Below, in pieces: positions 1 through 6,492 of a DNA stretch of 6,691 nt. Source of the stretch: Listeria marthii FSL S4-120. Lineage in GTDB: Bacteria; Bacillota; Bacilli; Lactobacillales; Listeriaceae. Below the pieces are notes generated by a model that worked only from the letters and a program-made list of their open reading frames with translations, searched no databases and was not told where the DNA came from. The stretch is from assembly GCA_000183865.1 (NCBI GenBank), contig CM001047.1:311369-318059 (forward strand), given 5' to 3'. Each line of letters opens with the position of its first letter. Position 1 is the stretch's first letter. Made by a program: the position numbers and the translations under genes.

Positions 1-24
1 TTTTAAGTTTTAAAAAAAACGTAC

Positions 25-53
25 TGGACAAATACTTCAGAAAACTTTACTAT
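25..53 (+). promoter_or_regulatory. Putative sigma-A promoter of the aminotransferase gene
   Basis: A -35-like TGGACA (25-30, five of six matches to TTGACA) is followed after exactly 17 bases by TACTAT (48-53, four of six matches to TATAAT). Transcription would begin near position 60. That puts the upstream ATG at 62 practically at the transcript start and favours the ATG at 89 as the translation start. It is a prediction from motif and spacing only; a promoter further upstream, outside the window, cannot be excluded. Confidence 0.5.
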
Positions 54-73
54 TTTAATCAATGAAACTTAAA

Positions 74-82
74 AAGGACGGG
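74..82 (+). promoter_or_regulatory. Ribosome binding site deciding the aminotransferase start
   Basis: The sequence AAGGACGGG lies 6-10 bases before the ATG at 89, a normal Shine-Dalgarno distance. The in-frame ATG at 62 has no purine-rich site ahead of it and lies at the predicted transcription start, so 89 is the better start. Confidence 0.7.
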
Positions 83-88
83 TGTCAT

Positions 89-1270
89 ATGAAAATTTCC
101 AAACGCTTGCAAAATTTACCAGATCAGTTTTTTTCTAGCCTTGTAGAAAAAGTTGGAAAAAAGGTGGCAGAAGGTCATGATGTTATTAACTTAGGTCAAG
201 GAAACCCTGACCAGCCAACACCCAAACACATTGTGGAAGCGATGAAAACAGCTTCAGAAAAACCACTTAACCACAAATATTCTTTGTTTCGCGGAAAGCA
301 TGAGCTAAAACAAGCCGCCGCTGATTTTTATGCGCGTGAATATAATGTAACAATTGATCCAAATACAGAAGTCGCGATTTTATTCGGCACAAAAACTGGC
401 TTAGTAGAGCTACCGATGTGTTTAATGGACCCGGGCGATGTCATGCTTCTACCGGACCCAGGCTATCCCGATTATTTGTCCGGCGTAGTTCTAGGCGAAG
501 TTCAATTTGAAAAAATGCCGCTAATTGCCGCAAATAATTTTTTACCAGATTTCACTAAAATTCCAGAAGATATAGCTAAAAAAGCCGAATTAATGTATTT
601 AAATTACCCTAATAATCCAACTGGCGCAGTAGCAACAGCCGATTTTTTTGAAGAAACAGTTGCTTTTGCCAAGGAGCATAATATCGTTGTTGCGCATGAT
701 TTTGCTTACGGAGGAATCGGGTTTGACGGCGAGAAGCCAATTAGTTTTTTAGAAACGAACGGCGCGAAAGAAGTTGGGATTGAACTATATACACTTTCGA
801 AAACGTATAATATGGCGGGCTGGCGCGTTGGTTTTGCAGTCGGAAATAGTGAAGTCATTGAGGCGATCAATCTGATTCAAGACCATATGTATGTTAGTCT
901 CTTTCCAGGAATTCAAGATGCTGCGATTGAGGCGATAACAGGAGATCAGACGTGTGTAAAAGAATTGACTGCACGCTATGAAAGCCGTAGAAATGCGTTT
1001 ATTTCCGCTTGTAATGAGATTGGCTGGAAAGCAGTTGCTCCAGCAGGCTCGTTTTTTGCTTGGATGCCGGTGCCGGAAGATTTTACAAGTAGTGAATTCG
1101 CGGATTATCTTTTAGAAGAGGTGAGTGTCGCGGTTGCGGACGGCAGTGGCTTCGGTGAGTTTGGCGAAGGATATGTGAGGGTTGGCCTTTTAATGGATGA
1201 AGATCGTTTGGAAGAAGCAGTGTCGCGGATTGCCAAACTACATTTGTTTGATAAAGTGGCTCAAAAGTAA
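89..1270 (+). CDS. PLP-dependent class I/II aminotransferase, MtnE-like
   Basis: Fold-type I aminotransferase of 393 residues, full length for the family, probably cytosolic. Counted from the ATG at 89, visible landmarks are a substrate-side GQGNPD near residues 36-41, the NPTG asparagine at about 176, the cofactor-contacting Asp at 204 and Tyr at 207 (HDFAYG), the Schiff-base lysine at 238 within SKTYNMAGWR, and the carboxylate-binding Arg at 364 (YVRVGL). From memory, the protein closely resembles Bacillus subtilis MtnE (YkrV), which transaminates 4-methylthio-2-oxobutanoate to methionine. Substrate assignment is inference, because related enzymes act on several amino acids. An in-frame ATG at 62 would add nine residues but lacks a ribosome binding site. 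No hairpin terminator follows the stop, so some read-through towards walR is possible. I know the corresponding L. monocytogenes gene as lmo0286, which lies beside a methionine-type ABC transporter; that neighbour is outside the window. Confidence 0.9.
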   Translation: MKISKRLQNLPDQFFSSLVEKVGKKVAEGHDVINLGQGNPDQPTPKHIVEAMKTASEKPLNHKYSLFRGKHELKQAAADFYAREYNVTIDPNTEVAILFGTKTGLVELPMCLMDPGDVMLLPDPGYPDYLSGVVLGEVQFEKMPLIAANNFLPDFTKIPEDIAKKAELMYLNYPNNPTGAVATADFFEETVAFAKEHNIVVAHDFAYGGIGFDGEKPISFLETNGAKEVGIELYTLSKTYNMAGWRVGFAVGNSEVIEAINLIQDHMYVSLFPGIQDAAIEAITGDQTCVKELTARYESRRNAFISACNEIGWKAVAPAGSFFAWMPVPEDFTSSEFADYLLEEVSVAVADGSGFGEFGEGYVRVGLLMDEDRLEEAVSRIAKLHLFDKVAQK

Positions 1271-1308
1271 GTGAATATCCAATTTTAAAAGGAAATCGCT
1301 TGTAATAA

Positions 1309-1337
1309 TTCAGATAATTACTTGTATGTGTTATAAT
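1309..1337 (+). promoter_or_regulatory. Putative walR promoter with extended -10
   Basis: TATAAT at 1332-1337 is a perfect -10 box, preceded by TG at 1329-1330 in the extended -10 position. A weak -35, TTCAGA (1309-1314, four of six), lies 17 bases upstream. Predicted transcription start is about 1344, giving walR a leader of about 138 nt. A TGTAAT half-site resembling a WalR box (1301-1306) lies immediately before the -35. Confidence 0.6.
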
Positions 1338-1343
1338 TGATTA

Positions 1344-1481
1344 GTAAGTCTATTCTTAGCATGTTGTTTTATGAAGGCAGGCCAGAATTTAAAGTGTTTA
1401 GTGAGATTTTTACGCATTAAATAAAAAATATCTGTCCCGGTTAAAGCCGGCGAAATCCAGGAATGAGAGGACTGTAAAAAA
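1344..1481 (+). other. Long 5' leader of walR with small hairpin near the RBS
   Basis: If transcription starts near 1344, about 138 nt precede the walR ATG. The leader holds a compact hairpin in which CCGG at 1437-1440 pairs with CCGG at 1447-1450, possibly extended by a U-G pair around a four-base loop. It ends 15 bases before the Shine-Dalgarno AGAGGA (1466-1471), which is 10 bases from the ATG at 1482. The leader also contains a 19-codon frame (1361-1420) without a clear ribosome binding site. I do not recognise a known riboswitch class here, and regulatory function is speculative. Confidence 0.35.
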
Positions 1482-2195
1482 ATGGCAGAAAAGAAAATTC
1501 TTGTAGTAGATGACGAAAAACCGATTGCGGATATAGTTAAGTTTAATCTAAATAAAGAAGGCTTTGATGTATACTGCGCCTATGATGGCGATGAAGCGTT
1601 AGAACTTGTAGAAGAAGTTCAGCCAGATTTGATTTTACTCGATATTATGCTTCCAGGTCGTGATGGTATCGAGGTATGTCGTGAAGTTCGTAAAAAATAT
1701 GATATGCCAATAATTATGGTAACAGCGAAAGATTCCGAAATTGATAAGGTTATCGGACTAGAACTTGGTGCCGATGATTATGTAACGAAACCATTTAGTA
1801 ACCGTGAATTAATCGCTCGTGTGAAAGCCAACTTGCGCCGTCACAGCCAAGTAAGCTCAAGCGCAGCCGAGGAAGAAGAAAACAGCGAACTAGAAATTGG
1901 TTCTTTGATTATTCATCCAGACGCATATGTTGCTTCTAAACGTGGAGAAACAATCGAACTTACGCATCGTGAATTCGAATTACTGCACTATTTAGCAAAA
2001 CATATGGGACAAGTAATGACACGTGAACATTTACTTCAAACAGTTTGGGGCTATGATTACTTCGGAGACGTTCGTACAGTTGACGTTACCGTTCGTCGTT
2101 TACGTGAAAAAATTGAAGATAACCCAAGTCACCCAGCGTGGTTAGTAACAAGACGCGGAGTCGGCTATTATTTACGCAATCCAGAACAAGAATAA
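1482..2195 (+). CDS. walR: WalR (YycF) essential response regulator, OmpR/PhoB family
   Basis: Cytoplasmic DNA-binding response regulator of 237 residues. The receiver domain (about 4-118) shows the acidic pair D10/D11, the phospho-acceptor D54 in LLDIMLPG, the switch T81 and the conserved K103 in VTKPF. An acidic, serine-rich linker (about 122-136) leads to a winged-helix domain (about 137-233) with the typical [10 protein letters not shown] and [12 protein letters not shown] segments and the RRGVGYYLR wing. WalK phosphorylates it; in Bacillus and Staphylococcus it is essential and controls autolysins and other wall genes. T102 aligns with B. subtilis Thr101, reported as a PrkC phosphorylation site. 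The start has AGAGGA 10 bases upstream. Unlike B. subtilis, walK does not follow within a few bases: a strong terminator lies nine bases after the stop. The family assignment is very secure from sequence identity to remembered WalR proteins. Confidence 0.98.
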   Translation: MAEKKILVVDDEKPIADIVKFNLNKEGFDVYCAYDGDEALELVEEVQPDLILLDIMLPGRDGIEVCREVRKKYDMPIIMVTAKDSEIDKVIGLELGADDYVTKPFSNRELIARVKANLRRHSQVSSSAAEEEENSELEIGSLIIHPDAYVASKRGETIELTHREFELLHYLAKHMGQVMTREHLLQTVWGYDYFGDVRTVDVTVRRLREKIEDNPSHPAWLVTRRGVGYYLRNPEQE

Positions 2196-2203
2196 ATAAT
2201 GAG

Positions 2204-2246
2204 AAGTGGTCGCCAAACTGAAAAAACTTGGTTGACCACTTTTTTT
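2204..2246 (+). terminator. Intrinsic terminator after walR
   Basis: AAGTGGTC (2204-2211) pairs perfectly with GACCACTT (2234-2241). An inner CCAA/TTGG stem (2213-2216 with 2228-2231) is separated from it by a small internal loop, and the apical loop is A-rich. Seven T residues (2240-2246) end the structure. It starts nine bases after the walR stop and would end or attenuate transcription before walK. Confidence 0.88.
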
Positions 2247-2311
2247 GGGTATATCCGCATAGTTCCTCGTTATTTTTATAAACAAATCGACCCAATTAAT
2301 AGGAAAAACAA

Positions 2312-2340
2312 TACGTCTATCCCGCAACATATGGTATACT
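2312..2340 (+). promoter_or_regulatory. Putative walK promoter with extended -10
   Basis: TATACT (2335-2340) is a good -10 box with TG at 2332-2333 in the extended -10 position. The -35 region at 17 bases spacing (2312-2317, TACGTC) is poor, as is common for extended -10 promoters. The predicted start near 2347 leaves a leader of about 33 nt ending in AGGAG (2364-2368) before the ATG at 2380. Its position downstream of the walR terminator supports a separate transcript for walK, walH and walI. Confidence 0.55.
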
Positions 2341-2379
2341 AATTTAAATATATTACCCCGAATAGGAGTAGAACGACTT

Positions 2380-4212
2380 ATGCATAAAATGAGATTTTTT
2401 CAGTCCGTACAATTTAAGTTAGTTATTATGTATTTGCTACTAATTATCGTTGCAATGCAAGTAATCGGCGCGTATTTTGTTCGTGAACTGGAAGGACAAC
2501 TGGAGAAAAATTTTCAAGATTCTATTACAAATAGTATTACTTTGCTGGATTATAACGCTAGAGAAGAAATCATTAAAAACAGCGATAACTCAGTGAAATT
2601 ACAAAATGATATTAGAGAACTTTTAGTCGACTTTTCGCGTGCAAGTAGCAATTTAATCGAAGTAAGAATAGTGGATGACAAAGGGAAAATTCTCGGTACA
2701 TCGAATTTAAATAATCAAGGTATTGTTGGCCAAAAAAGCAACGATCCCCTTGTAAAACGAACGCTGTCACTTGGAACAACTTCTGAGGACAAAATCTATA
2801 AAGACGAATCGAATAAAAATAACCGTGTCTGGGTGAACGTATCCTCCATCAAAAACAAAGGCAAAGTGATAGGGGCTATTTATCTTGTCGCCGATATTGA
2901 AAGTGTCTATAAACAAGTCGATGATATCACCAATATTTTCATCACCGGTACGTTAATTGCGATGATTATTACGGCGGTACTCGGAATCTTGCTATCAAGA
3001 ACCATCACCAAGCCAATTGTTGAAATGAAACGCCAAGCCTATGCGATGGCAAGAGGGAATTATAGCCGCAAAGTAAAAGTATACGGCGTCGATGAAATTG
3101 GTGAACTAGCAGATTCTTTCAACACGTTAACAAAACGAGTCCAAGAAGCCCAAGCGATGACAGAAGGGGAACGCCGCAAGCTTTCCTCGGTACTCGCGTA
3201 TATGACTGATGGCGTAATCGCAACAGACCGCCGCGGTAAAGTAATTCTTATTAATACGCCAGCAGAAAAAATGCTCCGCGTGAAACATGAAAGTGCTAAC
3301 GGTCGTTCTATTATTGACGTTTTAGACATCGGAGACACATACCAGTTTGAAGATTTAATGGAAGTGGATGGTTCGTTAACGATGGACCGTAGTACTTTTG
3401 ACAAACCTTATGTTCTTCGTGCCAATTTCTCCGTTATTCAAAGAGAAACAGGCTTTAACAATGGCGTGATCGCAGTACTTCACGATATTACCGATCAAGA
3501 AAAAGTCGACCAAGAACGCCGCGACTTTGTATCCAACGTATCGCACGAATTAAGAACGCCACTTACAAGTATGCACAGTTATTTAGAAGCATTAAGCGAC
3601 GGAGCATGGGAAGACAAAGAAATTGCCCCACGTTTCCTTGAAGTAACGCAAAACGAAACCGAACGAATGATTCGTCTCGTTAATGACCTTCTTAAACTTT
3701 CCAGAATGGACGGCGGCAGAGAGCAACTTGAAAAAAGTTTCGTGAACTTTACGGACTTCTTTAACCATATTATTGACCGTTTTGAAATGATGAAAAAAGA
3801 AACAATCATGTTCAAACGTCATATTCCAAGAGAACCAGTCATTATCGAAATCGATGAAGATAAAGTAATGCAAGTGCTCGATAATATTATTTCTAACGCT
3901 AATAAATATTCACCTGATGGCGGCCGTATTTCGTTCTATCTGAAAAAATTTGAAGATGAAATTGAAGTCAGCATTGCCGATGAAGGTTTAGGCGTACCAG
4001 ACGAAGATTTAGCAAATGTATTTGACCGATTCTTCCGCGTAGACAAAGCTCGTTCGCGGGAAATGGGAGGAACAGGGTTAGGGCTTGCCATTGCTCGAGA
4101 AGTTATCGAAGCACATGGCGGTCGAATTTGGGCCGAACGCAATAAGAACAAAGGAACCATAATTAAATTCACCCTGCCATATAGTGACTTACCGGAGGAT
4201 GATTGGGAATGA
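2380..4212 (+). CDS. walK: WalK (YycG) membrane sensor histidine kinase
   Basis: Sensor kinase of 610 residues, matching the length of B. subtilis WalK (about 611). In order: a short cytoplasmic tail, membrane helix about 13-33, an extracytoplasmic sensing domain about 34-183, membrane helix about 184-205, HAMP about 206-258, cytoplasmic PAS about 265-370, a dimerisation/phospho-acceptor domain with H389 in SHELRTP, and an ATP-binding domain. The latter shows the N box (N502 to N508), DEGLG at 534-538, the F box FDRFFRVD at 548-555 and GGTGLGLA at 563-570. It autophosphorylates H389 and passes phosphate to WalR. The start is supported by AGGAG 11 bases upstream; M4 would be too far away. Tyr274 occupies the place where S. 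aureus WalK, as I recall, has a zinc-binding His. The stop codon overlaps the start of walH. All catalytic boxes are intact. Confidence 0.98.
   Translation: MHKMRFFQSVQFKLVIMYLLLIIVAMQVIGAYFVRELEGQLEKNFQDSITNSITLLDYNAREEIIKNSDNSVKLQNDIRELLVDFSRASSNLIEVRIVDDKGKILGTSNLNNQGIVGQKSNDPLVKRTLSLGTTSEDKIYKDESNKNNRVWVNVSSIKNKGKVIGAIYLVADIESVYKQVDDITNIFITGTLIAMIITAVLGILLSRTITKPIVEMKRQAYAMARGNYSRKVKVYGVDEIGELADSFNTLTKRVQEAQAMTEGERRKLSSVLAYMTDGVIATDRRGKVILINTPAEKMLRVKHESANGRSIIDVLDIGDTYQFEDLMEVDGSLTMDRSTFDKPYVLRANFSVIQRETGFNNGVIAVLHDITDQEKVDQERRDFVSNVSHELRTPLTSMHSYLEALSDGAWEDKEIAPRFLEVTQNETERMIRLVNDLLKLSRMDGGREQLEKSFVNFTDFFNHIIDRFEMMKKETIMFKRHIPREPVIIEIDEDKVMQVLDNIISNANKYSPDGGRISFYLKKFEDEIEVSIADEGLGVPDEDLANVFDRFFRVDKARSREMGGTGLGLAIAREVIEAHGGRIWAERNKNKGTIIKFTLPYSDLPEDDWE
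4194..4199 (+). promoter_or_regulatory. Ribosome binding site of walH, inside walK
   Basis: GGAGGA lies nine bases before the ATG at 4209 and 12 before the adjacent ATG at 4212. It is only three bases before the in-frame TTG at 4203, too close to use. This selects the ATG at 4209, which overlaps the walK stop as ATGA and suggests translational coupling. Confidence 0.75.
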
Positions 4213-5531
4213 TGAAAAAAACAGGATTTCGCTCATTTGTATTAACCGTTTTAGTCGTACTCAGCATCGTCCTAAGCTACTTTATTTGGAAAGGACAACC
4301 TGACTACGAAGCCATCAACGTCAAAGAAATTGAAAAAACAACGATTGATAAAACAATGACGACTTCACAAGTATTCAAACCATACAAATTAGCTGTCAAT
4401 TCAAACGACAACAATTACCAAAGTTTAGACGCAGACTTATTAAACGAATTAATGGCTCAAGGAAAAGCATTCAGTTTCTCAGAAGTAGTTTTAGCTAACA
4501 AAAAAAGCAGTGAAGATTACGAGAAATTAATCCATAAAAATGGCACTATCGAGATAATTTTCCCAAATGATATTCCGTTCTCTATTTTCGCGCAAATTTT
4601 CCAAGTTGAAGGAGAAGGGCTTGAATCTGCCTTCTTTAACCGGATTGTATTTGATATTAATAATACAGACACTGGCCTACATTCGGTGTATTTCGCAAAT
4701 GACGATCAAGAGAACATTTACCAAAGCTCATTGCAAAATAAAGACATTGATAAAATCGAAAAAATTGTTAAAAAGAATGAAGGTAAGCTGACGCAAAACG
4801 ACAAGCTGCTTTCTAACAAACGCAATCTGTTCTTAAGCACGGAAAAAACAAAACTAGATCGTAAAAAATATATTATTGACTCACTTGAAATTAATTTATT
4901 CACATCCGCGCTTTTCCAAGATTCTGGTACTGTGAAAAGTGAAGGAAATACGTATACGGATGGTTCAAGTGTTATCGAAATGGACACAGATAATAAAGTA
5001 TTGGAATATGTTAATCCTTCGCAAGAGCGCACAAATCCAGAAGATCTTAGCAGTGTGAAACGTGCGGGACTAATTCAAGACAGCTTTAACTTTGTGAATG
5101 ACCATGCTGGCTGGACTGGCGATGGGGCATATTATTTCACGGGTTATGCCGGCGAAAGCGCGACAACCAATTTCAGTTTATTCATTGATAATTTACAAGT
5201 TTATAATGAAAATGGCATGGCTGATATTTCTGTAACAGAGGGGCTGGAAGCAGTTTATAAATACATGAGACCGTTCTTCCGACTAGATACAGATGTTCCG
5301 GGAGAGAAAAAAGAAGTAACGCTGCAGTCGTCTTATTCTGTTTATAGTGCCCTTGCTCAAAACCCTAATGTAAATGCAGAAGAAGTTGAAGATATCGTTC
5401 CTGGGTACCATATGACGAGAAGCGAATCTTCAGGTATGAACCGGCTTGTCACTTTAGAACCAACATGGTTATACAAGTATCATGACAAATGGTTTATCTT
5501 CCAAGCAGATGCAGCAAAGGCGGGTGAATAA
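4209..5531 (+). CDS. walH: WalH (YycH) membrane regulator of WalK
   Basis: A protein of 440 residues with a basic N-terminus (MMKKTGFR), one membrane helix at about 9-27 and a large extracytoplasmic domain of about 410 residues, the layout and approximate length of the YycH family. In B. subtilis WalH and WalI associate with WalK through their membrane helices and restrain it, whereas in S. aureus they are reported to activate it; which applies here cannot be read from sequence. No lipobox or cleavable signal site is evident, so the helix is likely a permanent anchor. The gene overlaps the walK stop by four bases and is followed two bases after its stop by walI, so walK, walH and walI should be co-transcribed and translationally coupled. 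A TTG at 4203 and an ATG at 4212 are alternative in-frame starts; spacing from GGAGGA favours 4209. Confidence 0.93.
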   Translation: MMKKTGFRSFVLTVLVVLSIVLSYFIWKGQPDYEAINVKEIEKTTIDKTMTTSQVFKPYKLAVNSNDNNYQSLDADLLNELMAQGKAFSFSEVVLANKKSSEDYEKLIHKNGTIEIIFPNDIPFSIFAQIFQVEGEGLESAFFNRIVFDINNTDTGLHSVYFANDDQENIYQSSLQNKDIDKIEKIVKKNEGKLTQNDKLLSNKRNLFLSTEKTKLDRKKYIIDSLEINLFTSALFQDSGTVKSEGNTYTDGSSVIEMDTDNKVLEYVNPSQERTNPEDLSSVKRAGLIQDSFNFVNDHAGWTGDGAYYFTGYAGESATTNFSLFIDNLQVYNENGMADISVTEGLEAVYKYMRPFFRLDTDVPGEKKEVTLQSSYSVYSALAQNPNVNAEEVEDIVPGYHMTRSESSGMNRLVTLEPTWLYKYHDKWFIFQADAAKAGE

Positions 5532-5533
5532 AA

Positions 5534-6373
5534 ATGGATTGGCGTAAAACTCAAATGATTTTTATTGTGACACTCCTGATTTTAAATGTCTTTTTAGCAG
5601 TCATATTTTTCAATAAACAACTATCGGATGATCCGGATACACTAGGAAATGAAACGCTAGAAGAACGCTTAAAAGCAGATAATATTTCCCATCCAGACTT
5701 ATCAACGAAACCAACGAGCGGCTCCATTTTTACAACAGAACGAGCTGCTTTTACACCAAAAGATGTTAGTGAGCTGACTGGACAAGCAATTACACTGAAA
5801 GACAACAACAAACAAATTTATTCCGTCTTACAAAATCCAGTAAAAGCTGGCAAAAAAGGCAACAATCCGGAATTCCAAAAATTTATGGAGTCTGGCGTTT
5901 ATCGCGGAGAGTCCTATCAATTTTGGAATTATGACAAAGATGCCCGGACGCTGACTTTTAACCAATTAATCAATAATAATATGGTCCTTTTTGATGAAGC
6001 GGGCCAGATTACTTTCTATTTAGACCGCGACGACCGCGTAATCTCTTATGAGCAAACGTGGATGTCTAAGCAAGATGATTTAAAAGATAAGACCAATTTA
6101 ATGTCCGCAACAGATGCATTAGAAGCGGTTTATCAGCACGGCGAGTTGAAGCAAGATAGCGACGTGGTTTCCGCAACATTCGGCTACTACACGACCGTAC
6201 AGCTGCCGTCTGGAAATGTTTACTTCCCAGTTTGGTGCTTTGAAGTAAAACATTCCGGGGAAACGAATTATGTCCTCGTTAATGCTAAAGACGAACAAGT
6301 AATTAACCAATCAGAAAATAAATCAACAACCGAACCAGGCACAGAATTGTCAAGTCGCCAAAAAGCGAAATAA
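5534..6373 (+). CDS. walI: WalI (YycI) membrane regulator of WalK
   Basis: A protein of 279 residues, the usual YycI length, with a short cytoplasmic start (MDWRKTQ), one membrane helix at about 8-26 and an extracytoplasmic domain of about 250 residues. Known family members resemble the C-terminal part of WalH in fold and form a heterodimer with it beside WalK, adjusting kinase activity. The last 20 or so residues are polar and rich in Ser, Thr, Glu and Lys, probably a flexible tail. The ribosome binding site, AAAGG followed by GGGTGA (5516-5527), lies inside the end of walH, and the start is two bases after the walH stop. A strong terminator follows directly, making walI the last gene of this unit. 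Confidence 0.93.
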   Translation: MDWRKTQMIFIVTLLILNVFLAVIFFNKQLSDDPDTLGNETLEERLKADNISHPDLSTKPTSGSIFTTERAAFTPKDVSELTGQAITLKDNNKQIYSVLQNPVKAGKKGNNPEFQKFMESGVYRGESYQFWNYDKDARTLTFNQLINNNMVLFDEAGQITFYLDRDDRVISYEQTWMSKQDDLKDKTNLMSATDALEAVYQHGELKQDSDVVSATFGYYTTVQLPSGNVYFPVWCFEVKHSGETNYVLVNAKDEQVINQSENKSTTEPGTELSSRQKAK

Positions 6374-6380
6374 AAGAAGA

Positions 6381-6418
6381 GTCAACCTAATTATCATGAA
6401 AAATTAGGTTGGCTTTTT
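6381..6418 (+). terminator. Intrinsic terminator after walI
   Basis: GTCAACCTAATT (6381-6392) pairs with AATTAGGTTGGC (6402-6413) to give a 12-bp stem with one G-U pair and a nine-base loop, followed by five T residues (6414-6418). It starts seven bases after the walI stop. The A/G-rich left flank could also give a weak U-rich tail on the opposite strand. Confidence 0.9.
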
Positions 6419-6454
6419 CAAACGATGGGGCATGCAATTTTGCCGGATTAGCGT

Positions 6455-6460
6455 TACAAT
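6455..6460 (+). promoter_or_regulatory. Possible -10 box of a walJ promoter
   Basis: TACAAT (6455-6460) matches a -10 box at five of six positions and lies after the walI terminator and 32 bases before walJ. No convincing -35 is present 16-18 bases upstream, and there is no TG extension, so the call is tentative. TATATA at 6467-6472 is an alternative. Some promoter is expected here because walJ lies behind a strong terminator. Confidence 0.3.
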
Positions 6461-6492
6461 GAAAGATATATAAGCCTTTAGGGGGATAAAAA

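Noticed and set aside
62..88. Upstream in-frame ATG adding nine residues to the aminotransferase
   Set aside because: It has no ribosome binding site and lies at the predicted transcript start, while the ATG at 89 has AAGGACGGG at normal spacing.
1271..1308. Terminator after the aminotransferase gene
   Set aside because: Only the short AT palindrome TTTTAAAA is present; there is no GC-containing stem or T-tract.
2086..2295. Minus-strand frame of 69 codons over the walR end and terminator
   Set aside because: It runs antisense through the winged-helix coding region and the terminator hairpin, with no family resemblance; it is a chance frame.
3060..4172. Several minus-strand frames of 78-114 codons inside walK
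   Set aside because: All are antisense to conserved kinase domains and have Ser/Arg-rich, low-information translations typical of shadow frames.
4203..4208. TTG start for walH
   Set aside because: It is only three bases from the GGAGGA site; the ATG at 4209 has suitable spacing and a better codon.
4567..5032. Plus-strand 74-codon and minus-strand 104-codon frames inside walH
   Set aside because: They overlap the intact WalH coding frame and show no ribosome binding site or recognisable domain.
5551..6310. Minus-strand frames of 86 and 63 codons inside walI
   Set aside because: They are antisense to intact walI and lack any supporting signal.
6453..6458. Reverse-strand WalR half-site (GTTACA) ahead of walJ
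   Set aside because: No second half-site is found five bases away on either side, so a lone hexamer is not meaningful.
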